Shown: one piece after another, positions 1 to 4,985 of the stretch
Position numbering within the stretch: position 1 is the stretch's first letter
Layout of the letters: every line of letters begins with the position of its first letter
Assembly: GCA_905373325.1 (NCBI GenBank)
Contig: CAJPTB010000137.1
Coordinates: 1 to 5,814 of the forward strand
DNA length: 5,814 bases
Origin: an uncultured Ancrocorticia sp.
Lineage (GTDB): Bacteria; Actinomycetota; Actinomycetes; Actinomycetales; Actinomycetaceae
Reading direction: 5' to 3'
Position numbers and translations under genes: made by a program
Notes under the pieces: generated by a model
Database searches by the model: none
Seen by the model: the letters and a program-made list of their open reading frames with translations, nothing else
What the model was told of the DNA's origin: nothing

Positions 1-627
1 ATCCGGCTCCTCCACCCCATGGAACGCCCCCGCCATGAACGGGTTGTCGCCCACGGAGTTGGCGAAGACGACGAGCTTGGCCGCCCCCAGCCCGTTTTCG
101 GTGGCTCGGGCGGAGGCCGTGATCGCCTCGCCCATGGCCCGGACGGCGTCCATGTTGATTCCCGCGCGAGAGGACCCCACGTTGACCGATGAACAGACGA
201 CCTTCGTCGAGGACAGGGCCTCTGGGATGGAATCGATGAGGGCGAGGTCGCTCGCCGTCGCCCCCTTTTCGACGAGAGCCGAGAACCCGCCGATGAAATC
301 GACGCCGACGGCGGCCGCGGCCTCGTCGAGCATCTGAGCCCAAGGCGTCAGGTCGGATTCGCGCGACGCGGCGGCCACGAGCGCGATCGGAGTGACGGAG
401 ACGCGCTTGTTGATGATCGGTATGCCGAGTTCCGTCTCGATTGCCTCGCACACCGAAACCAAATCGGCGGCGCGCCTGGCGATGCGTTCGCAGCAGCGCC
501 TTCTGGCCCGCCTCCCGTCAGAGTCGGCGCAATCCAGGAGCGAGATCCCCATCGTCACGGTCCGAATGTCGAGACGGTCTTCCGAGATCATCTCGATCGT
601 TTCGAGAATATTGCTTGCTGTGTCCAT
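1..627 (-). CDS. PFL family protein (DUF711/UPF0210), N-terminal 209 residues, runs off left edge
   Basis: Reading leftward from ATG at 627 gives 209 codons open to the window edge. Family members are about 445-450 residues, so roughly the C-terminal half is missing. Conserved family blocks are clear: [14 protein letters not shown] (residues 20-33), NKRVSVTP (73-80), [12 protein letters not shown] (108-119), CSSVNVGS (145-152) and the block around [17 protein letters not shown] (188-204). The family resembles glycyl-radical (PFL-like) folds by annotation, but its biochemical role is not established and I assign no reaction. It is predicted cytosolic, with no signal peptide. The start is chosen because the N-terminus ([14 protein letters not shown]) matches the family's short lead helix; no good Shine-Dalgarno sits at normal spacing (a GGGGAA lies about 25 nt upstream). 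The ACT-domain gene lies 33 bp upstream on the same strand. This pairing is recurrent in Firmicutes and Actinobacteria, so co-transcription is likely. Confidence 0.93.
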   Translation of the reverse strand, partial: MDTASNILETIEMISEDRLDIRTVTMGISLLDCADSDGRRARRRCCERIARRAADLVSVCEAIETELGIPIINKRVSVTPIALVAAASRESDLTPWAQMLDEAAAAVGVDFIGGFSALVEKGATASDLALIDSIPEALSSTKVVCSSVNVGSSRAGINMDAVRAMGEAITASARATENGLGAAKLVVFANSVGDNPFMAGAFHGVEEPD

Positions 628-660
628 TGTTTCGTTGTGTCTGCCGTTTGTTCCCCGTGC

Positions 661-930
661 CTACAGTTTGTGCATGGCGTCGAAGATCGCTTCGGATTGG
701 ATCCGAATCTCCAGGCCTTCGGCCTTGCCGACGTCGGTCATAGTTCGCTGAAGGTCGACGAGCGGAAGGGCGTCGTCGTCGAAGTCGATCTGAAGGATCA
801 TGGTGAAGTAATTTCCCATAAGCGTCTGTGAGACGTTCGTGATGTTGACGTCCCGCTCGGCTAAGGCCCCCGAGACCGCGGCGATGATTCCCGTGTGGTC
901 GAGTCCCGTGACTGTCATGATGGCGCGCAT
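661..930 (-). CDS. ACT domain-containing protein (UPF0237 family)
   Basis: The gene encodes 89 residues, the usual length of UPF0237 proteins. A single ACT domain fills the chain: the first strand MRAIMTVTG, then LDHTGIIAAVSGALAE (residues 10-25), a second strand ending NITNVSQT (29-36), YFTMILQIDFD (41-51), and the family-typical C-terminus IFDAMHKL. ACT domains usually bind amino acids or similar small ligands and regulate a partner; no ligand is known for this one. It is predicted cytosolic. ATG at 930 is chosen because M-R/K-A-x-M/I-T-V is the family N-terminus. The frame stays open upstream (GTG at 1041, ATG at 972), but those extensions run into the repeat array and are not family-like. 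ATG 918 is a weaker alternative. There is no proper Shine-Dalgarno before 930, and a palindrome occupies the expected position. It probably leads an operon with the DUF711 gene. Confidence 0.92.
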   Translation of the reverse strand: MRAIMTVTGLDHTGIIAAVSGALAERDVNITNVSQTLMGNYFTMILQIDFDDDALPLVDLQRTMTDVGKAEGLEIRIQSEAIFDAMHKL

Positions 931-932
931 GC

Positions 933-944
933 ACACAATTGTGT
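933..944. promoter_or_regulatory. Perfect 12-bp palindrome ACACAATTGTGT, possible operator
   Basis: ACACAATTGTGT is a perfect dyad lying 2 bp upstream of the ACT gene start codon, where a ribosome binding site would be expected. A regulator bound here, or a leaderless transcript starting nearby, could control the ACT/DUF711 operon. The half-sites are in the opposite order to a Rex operator (TTGTG-N6-CACAA), so Rex is not supported. A 12-bp palindrome can arise by chance in a window this size; only its position makes it notable. Confidence 0.3.
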
Positions 945-1014
945 CACGCTCCGGGTCGGCGGGCTCCGTCATCGGACGCCGAGCGTCTTGCGCCGACCGC
1001 GTGATGTGCGCCGT

Positions 1015-1038
1015 CGCGCAGGCTCGTGCCGCTGCGCG
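1015..1038. other. GC-rich hairpin at the edge of the repeat array
   Basis: CGCGCA (1015-1020) can pair with TGCGCG (1033-1038), and inside it GGC (1021-1023) with GCC (1028-1030), leaving a TCGT loop and a 2-nt bulge. No T-run follows on either strand, so it is not a typical intrinsic terminator. The right arm could instead pair with CGCGCA copies inside the repeat array. Confidence 0.35.
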
Positions 1039-1166
1039 CACTTGTGCCGACGCGCAGACTTGTGCCGACGCGCAGACTTGGGCCGACGCGCAGACTTGTG
1101 CCGTCGCCCAGACTCGTGCCGACGCGCAGACTTGTGCCGTCGCGCGGACTCGTGCCGCCGCGCAGA
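1023..1166. repeat. 18-bp tandem repeat array, about 8 copies
   Basis: Eight contiguous 18-bp units fit the consensus CTTGTGCCGACGCGCAGA, starting at 1023, 1041, 1059, 1077, 1095, 1113, 1131 and 1149. The units at 1041 and 1059 are identical. The others differ mainly at unit position 3 (T/C), position 10 (A/T/C) and in the CGCGCAGA tail. A more degenerate copy may precede at 1005-1022. The array lies wholly between divergent genes. Near-identity of the central units with decay toward the edges suggests recent expansion by slippage or unequal exchange. It has no dyad-plus-spacer structure and is not a CRISPR. Translation gives hexapeptide repeats in every frame (for example SARRHK on the minus strand), but no frame looks like a real gene. 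Confidence 0.9.
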
Positions 1167-1396
1167 ATGAAACGAGTTCGATTTGAACGGATTCGTAGAC
1201 GAGAGCCGTTTTGGTTTGAGGAGGCTTGCGGGCGGGAACGACGTCGGCGTGAACCGCTCAACGCGTCTGAATGGCTTTGTTTGGAAAAGATGCCGGACGC
1301 GAACGCCGCTGGTCTGGACTGGTCCACAGACATCGGCGACGTAGGGCCTGTCCACAGACCGACGCTTGGGGCCGCCGGAGGCTTTCTTGCCGCTCT

Positions 1397-1406
1397 AAGG
1401 TGGAGG
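1397..1406 (+). promoter_or_regulatory. Ribosome binding site that fixes the glycosylase start
   Basis: AAGGTGGAGG lies just before ATG 1409 and is the only strong Shine-Dalgarno in the upstream open frame. It selects 1409 over the in-frame ATG at 1271, whose extra 46 residues are arginine-rich and unlike the family. Confidence 0.7.
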
Positions 1407-1408
1407 GC

Positions 1409-2161
1409 ATGAACGAGCAGGAGCGAAAAACGGCCGGGCAAGTGCGCGGGAAGGAAAAGAACCGCGCCGGAGGAGCCTCCGGGGGAGAGGCGTCGCCGGA
1501 AACGGCCGAGGCCTTGGCGAAGATTCCCCAATGGGCGGCCGCAGACCCGCTGTTGGCCGCGTACCACGCGGAAGAATGGGGCATGCCCGTGCGCACGGAG
1601 GCCGGCATCTACGAAAGGCTGTGCCTTGAAGCCTTCCAGGCAGGCCTTTCGTGGCTGACGGTGCTGCGCAAAAGAGAGGCCTTCCGGGATGCCTTCGCAA
1701 GATTCGACCCCGAGGCCGTGGCCGAGTTCGGCGAAAAAGACGTTGAACGGCTTCTGGCCAACCCCGACATCATTCGCAACCGAGTGAAAATCGAGGCGAC
1801 GATACGCAATGCCCGGGCGACCCTCGCGCTACGAGAATCCGGAGGGCTTCCGTCCTTCGTTTGGTCGTTTCAGCCCGAGGTCAATATTTTCCCTGAGCGG
1901 TCCGAGGACATTCCCCAGCACACCCCCGAATCTTCGGCGATGGCGGCCGCCTTGCGCGGGCGCGGGTTTCGCTTCGTCGGCCCGACGACGTGCTTCGCCC
2001 TCATGTTGGCCATAGGAATGGTCGACGGGCACCTCGTGGGTTCGCGCGAGCGCGGAAAGTCGGGCGTGTGGAGGGGCGAATGGCCCGGAGGGCCCGAGAC
2101 TTGCCCTGAAGTGGAGCCGCTCGAATACCACGAAGCGTGGGGCAGGCTTAAGGCCGTCTGA
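1409..2161 (+). CDS. tag: DNA-3-methyladenine glycosylase I, with both zinc-ligand cysteines replaced
   Basis: The 250-residue protein belongs to the Tag family, which excises 3-methyladenine from alkylated DNA in base-excision repair. Residues 36-212 align with E. coli Tag at a constant early offset of 36. W42, Y52-H53 and W57 match W6, Y16-H17 and W21; E74 in LCLEAFQAGLSW matches the key Glu38; W82 matches W46. RGFRFVGPTT (185-194) and MVDGH (204-208) are also typical. The family's zinc site in E. coli is C4, H17, H175, C179. Here the histidines remain (H53, H208) but the cysteines are P40 and S212, so zinc binding is probably lost. The first ~38 residues are charged, Gly/Ala-rich and likely disordered, and about 38 extra residues follow the last family block. 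Activity is likely but unproven. The gene stands alone, divergent from the ACT gene and 146 bp before pyrH. Confidence 0.92.
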   Translation: MNEQERKTAGQVRGKEKNRAGGASGGEASPETAEALAKIPQWAAADPLLAAYHAEEWGMPVRTEAGIYERLCLEAFQAGLSWLTVLRKREAFRDAFARFDPEAVAEFGEKDVERLLANPDIIRNRVKIEATIRNARATLALRESGGLPSFVWSFQPEVNIFPERSEDIPQHTPESSAMAAALRGRGFRFVGPTTCFALMLAIGMVDGHLVGSRERGKSGVWRGEWPGGPETCPEVEPLEYHEAWGRLKAV

Positions 2162-2184
2162 CTCGCCGCAAGACTCCCGCCCGG

Positions 2185-2215
2185 GCTCGGGTTTCCCTTC
2201 AACTCGAACCCGGGT
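2185..2215 (+). terminator. Possible hairpin terminator after the glycosylase gene
   Basis: GCTCGGGTTT (2185-2194) pairs with GAACCCGGGT (2206-2215) around an 11-nt loop, giving about ten pairs, three of them G-T wobbles. It begins 23 bp after the stop codon. No T-run follows, so any terminator activity would be of the U-poor type often proposed in high-GC bacteria. This is based on position and structure only. Confidence 0.4.
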
Positions 2216-2252
2216 GGGCCGCATTGCTTGCTTCGCCGGCATTCCCGCGCGC

Positions 2253-2261
2253 TGCTACTCT
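2253..2261 (+). promoter_or_regulatory. Extended -10 promoter motif upstream of pyrH
   Basis: TGCTACTCT combines an extended -10 TGn with the hexamer TACTCT (2256-2261), about 46 bp before the pyrH start, after the hairpin that follows the glycosylase. No good -35 sits at 16-18 bp spacing. It would give the pyrH-frr-cdsA group its own promoter. TTGAACC occurs twice just downstream (2261-2267 and 2273-2279), of unknown meaning. Confidence 0.35.
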
Positions 2262-2307
2262 TGAACCTGGCATTGAACCCATCTGACGGACGAGGGAAGG
2301 ACACGAG

Positions 2308-3054
2308 GTGGCGGAAGCGATTCATTCTGGCCCCGACGGCAAACGCAGGAGAAGGGTCCTTCTCAAGTTGTCCGGGGAAATGTTCGGCGGAGGGGCGGTC
2401 GGACTGGACGCCGACGTGCTCACCCGAGTGGCGTCGGAGATCGCCGAGGCGGTCCGCGACGGCGTGCAGGTGGCCATCGTCGTCGGCGGAGGCAACTTTT
2501 TCCGCGGCGCCGAGTTGCAGGCGCGGGGAATGGACCGTGCCCGCGCGGATTACATGGGCATGCTCGGCACCGTCATGAACGCCATCGCCCTCCAAGACTT
2601 CATTGAGCGCGCCGGAATTCCCTGCCGGGTTCAGACGGCCATCACAATGACCCAGGTGGCCGAGCCGTACATTCCGCTGCGGGCCGTTCGCCACCTCGAA
2701 AAGGGGAGAGTCGTTGTGTTCGGGGCGGGCGCGGGAATGCCGTACTTCTCAACCGACACGGTGGCTGCGCAGCGTGCGGCCGAGCTTCACTGCGACGAGA
2801 TCCTCGTCGGAAAGAACGGCGTCGACGGAGTCTACACCGCGGATCCGAAGACGAATCCCAATGCGGTCAAACTGGATTTCATCACCTACGAACAGGCGAT
2901 TTCACAGGGTTTGAGGGTGGTAGACGCCGCGGCCTTCTCGCTGTGCCAGGACAACGACGTGGCCATGCGGGTGTTCGGAATGGGCGAGTCCACCAACGTC
3001 ACGCGCGCACTGCGAGGCGAAAAGATCGGTACGCTTGTATCGGCATCCAGATAG
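2308..3054 (+). CDS. pyrH: Uridylate (UMP) kinase
   Basis: The 248-residue protein is the bacterial amino-acid-kinase-fold UMP kinase, which phosphorylates UMP to UDP with ATP in pyrimidine nucleotide synthesis. It is a cytosolic hexamer in the family, usually GTP-activated and UTP-inhibited. Visible motifs are KLSGE (20-24) for phosphate binding, the glycine loop [10 protein letters not shown] (58-67), [17 protein letters not shown] (81-97), [14 protein letters not shown] (138-151) with D150 for UMP and phosphoryl-transfer contacts, and [12 protein letters not shown] (169-180) for the nucleotide site. The length is normal apart from about a dozen extra residues before the first strand. The GTG start is supported by AGGGAAGGA (2293-2301) six bases upstream. 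frr follows after 34 bp, so the two are very likely co-transcribed. Usually rpsB-tsf lies upstream; here a glycosylase gene does. Confidence 0.97.
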   Translation: MAEAIHSGPDGKRRRRVLLKLSGEMFGGGAVGLDADVLTRVASEIAEAVRDGVQVAIVVGGGNFFRGAELQARGMDRARADYMGMLGTVMNAIALQDFIERAGIPCRVQTAITMTQVAEPYIPLRAVRHLEKGRVVVFGAGAGMPYFSTDTVAAQRAAELHCDEILVGKNGVDGVYTADPKTNPNAVKLDFITYEQAISQGLRVVDAAAFSLCQDNDVAMRVFGMGESTNVTRALRGEKIGTLVSASR

Positions 3055-3088
3055 CGCTTGGTCAGCTTTCGAGCAGAAAAGGACAACC

Positions 3089-3646
3089 ATGATTGACGAG
3101 ACGCTCCTCGAAGCCGAGGAAAAAATGGAAAAGACCGTCGAGGTCGCGCGAAATGAATTCAGCGGCATCCGCTCAGGCAGAGCCAATGCCGCGATGTTCA
3201 ACGCGATCCTCGTCGACTATTACGGTGCGCCGACCCCCTTGCAGCAGCTGGGAACCATTGCGATTCCCGAGGCGCGCACTGTTTTGATCACTCCTTTCGA
3301 CCGGTCGGCCATGGCGTCCATAGACAAGGCCCTGCGCGAGTCCGATCTGGGAGTCAACCCCACCGACGACGGCAATCTGATCCGCGTCGTCCTTCCCGCT
3401 CTCACGGAAGAGCGACGCCGCGATTACGTCAAGCTCGCCAAGAACAAGGCTGAGGAGGCGCGCGTAGCCATTCGAGGGATTCGCCGCAAGGCCAAGGAAA
3501 CCCTCGACAAGATCAAGAAGGACGGCGACGCCGGCGAAGACGACGTCAAGCGCGCCGAGGAGAAGCTCGACGGGTTGACGAAGCGCCACGTCGAGCAGGT
3601 GGACAAAGTGCTCGAAGGCAAGGAAAAGGAACTCCTCGAGGTCTGA
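3089..3646 (+). CDS. frr: Ribosome recycling factor
   Basis: The 185-residue protein has the standard RRF length. With EF-G it splits post-termination ribosomes so subunits can be reused. Domain I (three-helix bundle) comprises residues 1-29 and about 105-185; domain II (beta-rich) lies between. Conserved signatures include IRSGRANA (27-34), YYGAPTPLQQLG (44-55), ITPFD (67-71), DLGVNP (86-91), LTEERR (105-110) and the RGIRRKA segment (129-135), containing R129 and R132; R132 is an essential arginine in E. coli RRF. ATG 3089 is chosen over an in-frame upstream start at 3035, which would overlap pyrH and add 18 non-family residues; AAAAGGA (3077-3083) is correctly placed five bases upstream. 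The gene lies 34 bp after pyrH and 7 bp before cdsA, consistent with a single operon. Confidence 0.97.
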   Translation: MIDETLLEAEEKMEKTVEVARNEFSGIRSGRANAAMFNAILVDYYGAPTPLQQLGTIAIPEARTVLITPFDRSAMASIDKALRESDLGVNPTDDGNLIRVVLPALTEERRRDYVKLAKNKAEEARVAIRGIRRKAKETLDKIKKDGDAGEDDVKRAEEKLDGLTKRHVEQVDKVLEGKEKELLEV

Positions 3647-3653
3647 GACGACG

Positions 3654-4538
3654 ATGGGCGAGTTGCGCAATCTGACGTCTCGGCTGGCGCCCCACCCGCC
3701 CAAGCCGCCCGAGCCGTCGGCGTCTAAAGCTGGAAGGAATCTCAAAGCGGCGGTCCCCGTGGCCTTTGGGCTTTTGGGCCTCGTTGCTTTCAGCGTCCTG
3801 TGGCGCATAGAGGTCTTCGTCGTGCTCGTGGCCGCCGCCTTGTGCGTGGCCCTGTGGGAAGTCGCCGGGGCATTTCTCAACAAGGGGCGCCGCATTCCCC
3901 TGCTGCCCCTGTGGTGCGGGATCCTCGCGATGGTCGGCGCGACGTGGGCGAGAGGCCCGCTCGCCGGGCTTGCCGCATACTGCGTGGCAGCCGTCGCGGT
4001 CATTCTCTGGCGCTGGGCGGAAAGGGGGAGGAGCCCGGGCTCCTGGTCCGGCGACGCCGCAGCCGCCGTTTTCGCCCTGGGATGGGTCGGCCTGCTGGGC
4101 TCTTTCGCCGTGGCGCTCGCAGGCCTTCCGCGAGCAGAGTGGATGGTGGCCCTGCTTGTCCTCATGCCCGCCTTTTCCGACACCGGCGGTTGGGCATTCG
4201 GCGTGCTGTGGGGACGCCATCCGATGAGCCCGTCCGTCTCGCCCAAGAAGTCTTGGGAGGGCTTTGCCGGCTCTCTCGTTGCGGCTGTCACGCTCGCCTT
4301 CGTTCTGGTCGGCTCGGTGCTGGAGCGTCCGTGGCCGGTCGCCATGCTCGTAGGGATCGCAGCCGTGCTCTGCTCGACCGTCGGAGACCTGTCCGAGTCG
4401 CTTCTCAAACGCGACTTAGAGGTCAAGGACATGGGTTCCATCTTCCCCGGCCACGGAGGAATGCTCGACCGCATCGACTCGATCCTCATGTGGGCGCCGG
4501 TCTGTTACGCGGTGATGACCGCGCCGTTTGCGAGATGA
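3654..4538 (+). CDS. cdsA: Phosphatidate cytidylyltransferase (CDP-diglyceride synthase)
   Basis: The 294-residue integral membrane enzyme makes CDP-diacylglycerol from phosphatidic acid and CTP, the branch point for phosphatidylglycerol, cardiolipin and phosphatidylinositol. The first ~30 residues are Pro-rich and probably cytosolic. Hydrophobic segments follow at about 32-50, 53-75, 82-98, 103-121, 135-157, 163-186, 205-222 and 228-243. The central motif SDTGGWAFG (175-183) leads to GRHP...SPKKSWEG (187-203). The full family signature spans 249-275: S-x2-K-R, K258-D259, then the FPGHGG block (264-269) and LDRID (271-275), preceded by GDLSES (244-249). All signature residues are intact. ATG 3654 is seven bases after the frr stop. 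Its Shine-Dalgarno is weak (GAGG at 3638-3641, inside the end of frr), so translational coupling to frr is plausible. Confidence 0.96.
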   Translation: MGELRNLTSRLAPHPPKPPEPSASKAGRNLKAAVPVAFGLLGLVAFSVLWRIEVFVVLVAAALCVALWEVAGAFLNKGRRIPLLPLWCGILAMVGATWARGPLAGLAAYCVAAVAVILWRWAERGRSPGSWSGDAAAAVFALGWVGLLGSFAVALAGLPRAEWMVALLVLMPAFSDTGGWAFGVLWGRHPMSPSVSPKKSWEGFAGSLVAAVTLAFVLVGSVLERPWPVAMLVGIAAVLCSTVGDLSESLLKRDLEVKDMGSIFPGHGGMLDRIDSILMWAPVCYAVMTAPFAR

Positions 4539-4587
4539 CGCCGTCGACTCGCCATGCCCCTTGGGCTGGCAGGCCTCTGACTGCCGC

Positions 4588-4619
4588 CGGGCCCTTGTTT
4601 TGCCTCTGGACAGGGCCCG
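4588..4619 (+). terminator. Strong hairpin downstream of cdsA, putative terminator
   Basis: CGGGCCCT (4588-4595) pairs perfectly with AGGGCCCG (4612-4619), and two further pairs (GT with AC) form if one T is bulged. It starts 50 bp after the cdsA stop. No T-run follows on the plus strand. Position and stability suggest the end of the pyrH-frr-cdsA transcript, but the absence of a U-tract keeps this tentative. Confidence 0.5.
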
Positions 4620-4705
4620 CTGTCGAAAAGTCTGCGATACGCCGCAAGGCACACTTCCCGCGGTTCGGCAAGCGAATCCCCTGTGGGAAACAATACGACG
4701 ATCAA

Positions 4706-4736
4706 GTAATGTAACGATCTCGTAATCTGGTATGCT
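4706..4736 (+). promoter_or_regulatory. GTAAY direct repeats followed by a -10-like hexamer
   Basis: GTAAT (4706-4710), GTAAC (4711-4715) and GTAAT (4722-4726) occur on one strand. The second and third are 11 bp apart, about one helical turn, as in direct-repeat response-regulator sites. TATGCT (4731-4736) resembles a -10 element and follows directly. No canonical -35 is present, so an activator-dependent promoter is conceivable. GTAAC-type direct repeats recall MtrA boxes of actinobacteria, but I cannot confirm this. Confidence 0.25.
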
Positions 4737-4776
4737 CTTCACCGTCGGCGAGTTGGAAACGCTGACGAAACAACCT

Positions 4777-4822
4777 CATACAGTACTCAATCCCCATATA
4801 GTACGTAATCCCCATACGGCAG
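4777..4822. repeat. Two and a half imperfect 18-bp direct repeats, AT-rich
   Basis: CATACAGTACTCAATCCC (4777-4794) is followed directly by CATATAGTACGTAATCCC (4795-4812), matching at 15 of 18 positions, then a partial CATACGGCAG (4813-4822). The second unit contains TATAGT (4797-4802), a good -10-like hexamer without a matching -35. The composition is clearly more AT-rich than the surrounding DNA. The period equals that of the array near 1023-1166 but the sequence is unrelated. Confidence 0.6.
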
Positions 4823-4970
4823 ACGGCCAGCCCTCCGCAAGCATCGCTCACCGGCGGAAGGGTGCGCAATTTTCCGTTGCGTCCGCCTGCACAGAATCTT
4901 GATTCGTTCCACGCAACGTGCCTCATTCGACAGTCGGGCCGTTGCGAACGAGCGAGCCTACCGTGAGAGA

Positions 4971-4985
4971 ATGGGCGAGTTATGA
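4971..4985 (+). other. Five-codon mini-ORF (MGEL-stop) overlapping the rlmN start
   Basis: ATG GGC GAG TTA TGA (4971-4985) ends in an ATGA overlap with the rlmN ATG at 4982. GAGAGA (4965-4970) lies just before it. Such an arrangement could deliver terminating ribosomes to the rlmN start. An ORF this short may also be chance. Confidence 0.3.

Larger units (their letters stand above)
931..1408. other. Divergent intergenic region with tandem repeats
   Basis: This 478-bp region separates the minus-strand ACT/DUF711 operon from the plus-strand glycosylase gene, so it should hold promoters for both. Visible contents are a 12-bp palindrome (933-944), an 18-bp tandem repeat array (1023-1166), a unique stretch (1167-1320), and a duplicated 10-mer GTCCACAGAC (1322-1331 and 1350-1359). 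Open frames cross it on both strands, but none shows family-like sequence. The array lacks stops in every frame because its period is a multiple of three. I could not pick out a convincing -35/-10 pair for either direction. Confidence 0.7.
4539..4981. other. 443-bp intergenic region between cdsA and rlmN
   Basis: I see no convincing gene here. Short open frames exist on both strands (for example 4528-4725 plus, 4702-5049 minus) but their translations are compositionally unlike neighbouring genes and match no family I recognise. The region contains a strong hairpin (4588-4619), three GTAAT/GTAAC words (4706-4726), an AT-richer stretch with two 18-bp direct repeats (4777-4812), a small CGCAA/TTGCG hairpin (4865-4881), and a five-codon mini-ORF touching the rlmN start (4971-4985). 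It is the likely site of cdsA transcript termination and of an rlmN promoter. Confidence 0.65.

Noticed and set aside
933..944. Rex operator
   Set aside because: Rex sites read TTGTG-N6-CACAA; here the half-sites are in the reverse order and directly adjoining.
1023..1166. CRISPR array
   Set aside because: The units are contiguous with no spacers and no cas genes are in the window.
1271..1408. 46-residue N-terminal extension of the glycosylase from ATG 1271
   Set aside because: The extension is arginine-rich and unlike the family, and a strong ribosome binding site sits directly before ATG 1409.
944..1567. Long open frames across the repeat array, including a 207-residue minus-strand frame with GTSLRV repeats and plus-strand frames with CADAQT-like repeats
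   Set aside because: An 18-bp period without stops opens many frames at once and produces hexapeptide repeats in each. None has a ribosome binding site plus family-like sequence, and unit differences show no codon-position bias that I can see.
1870..2694. 274-residue minus-strand open frame antisense to tag and pyrH
   Set aside because: It is a shadow of two real genes and the gap between them; the translation has no recognisable domain.
3035..3088. Upstream start for ribosome recycling factor at 3035
   Set aside because: It would overlap the end of pyrH and add residues absent from the family; ATG 3089 gives the standard 185 residues and has a good ribosome binding site.
3173..4489. 438-residue open frame antisense to frr and cdsA
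   Set aside because: It lies opposite two confidently identified genes with complete family signatures. Long antisense frames are expected in GC-rich coding DNA.
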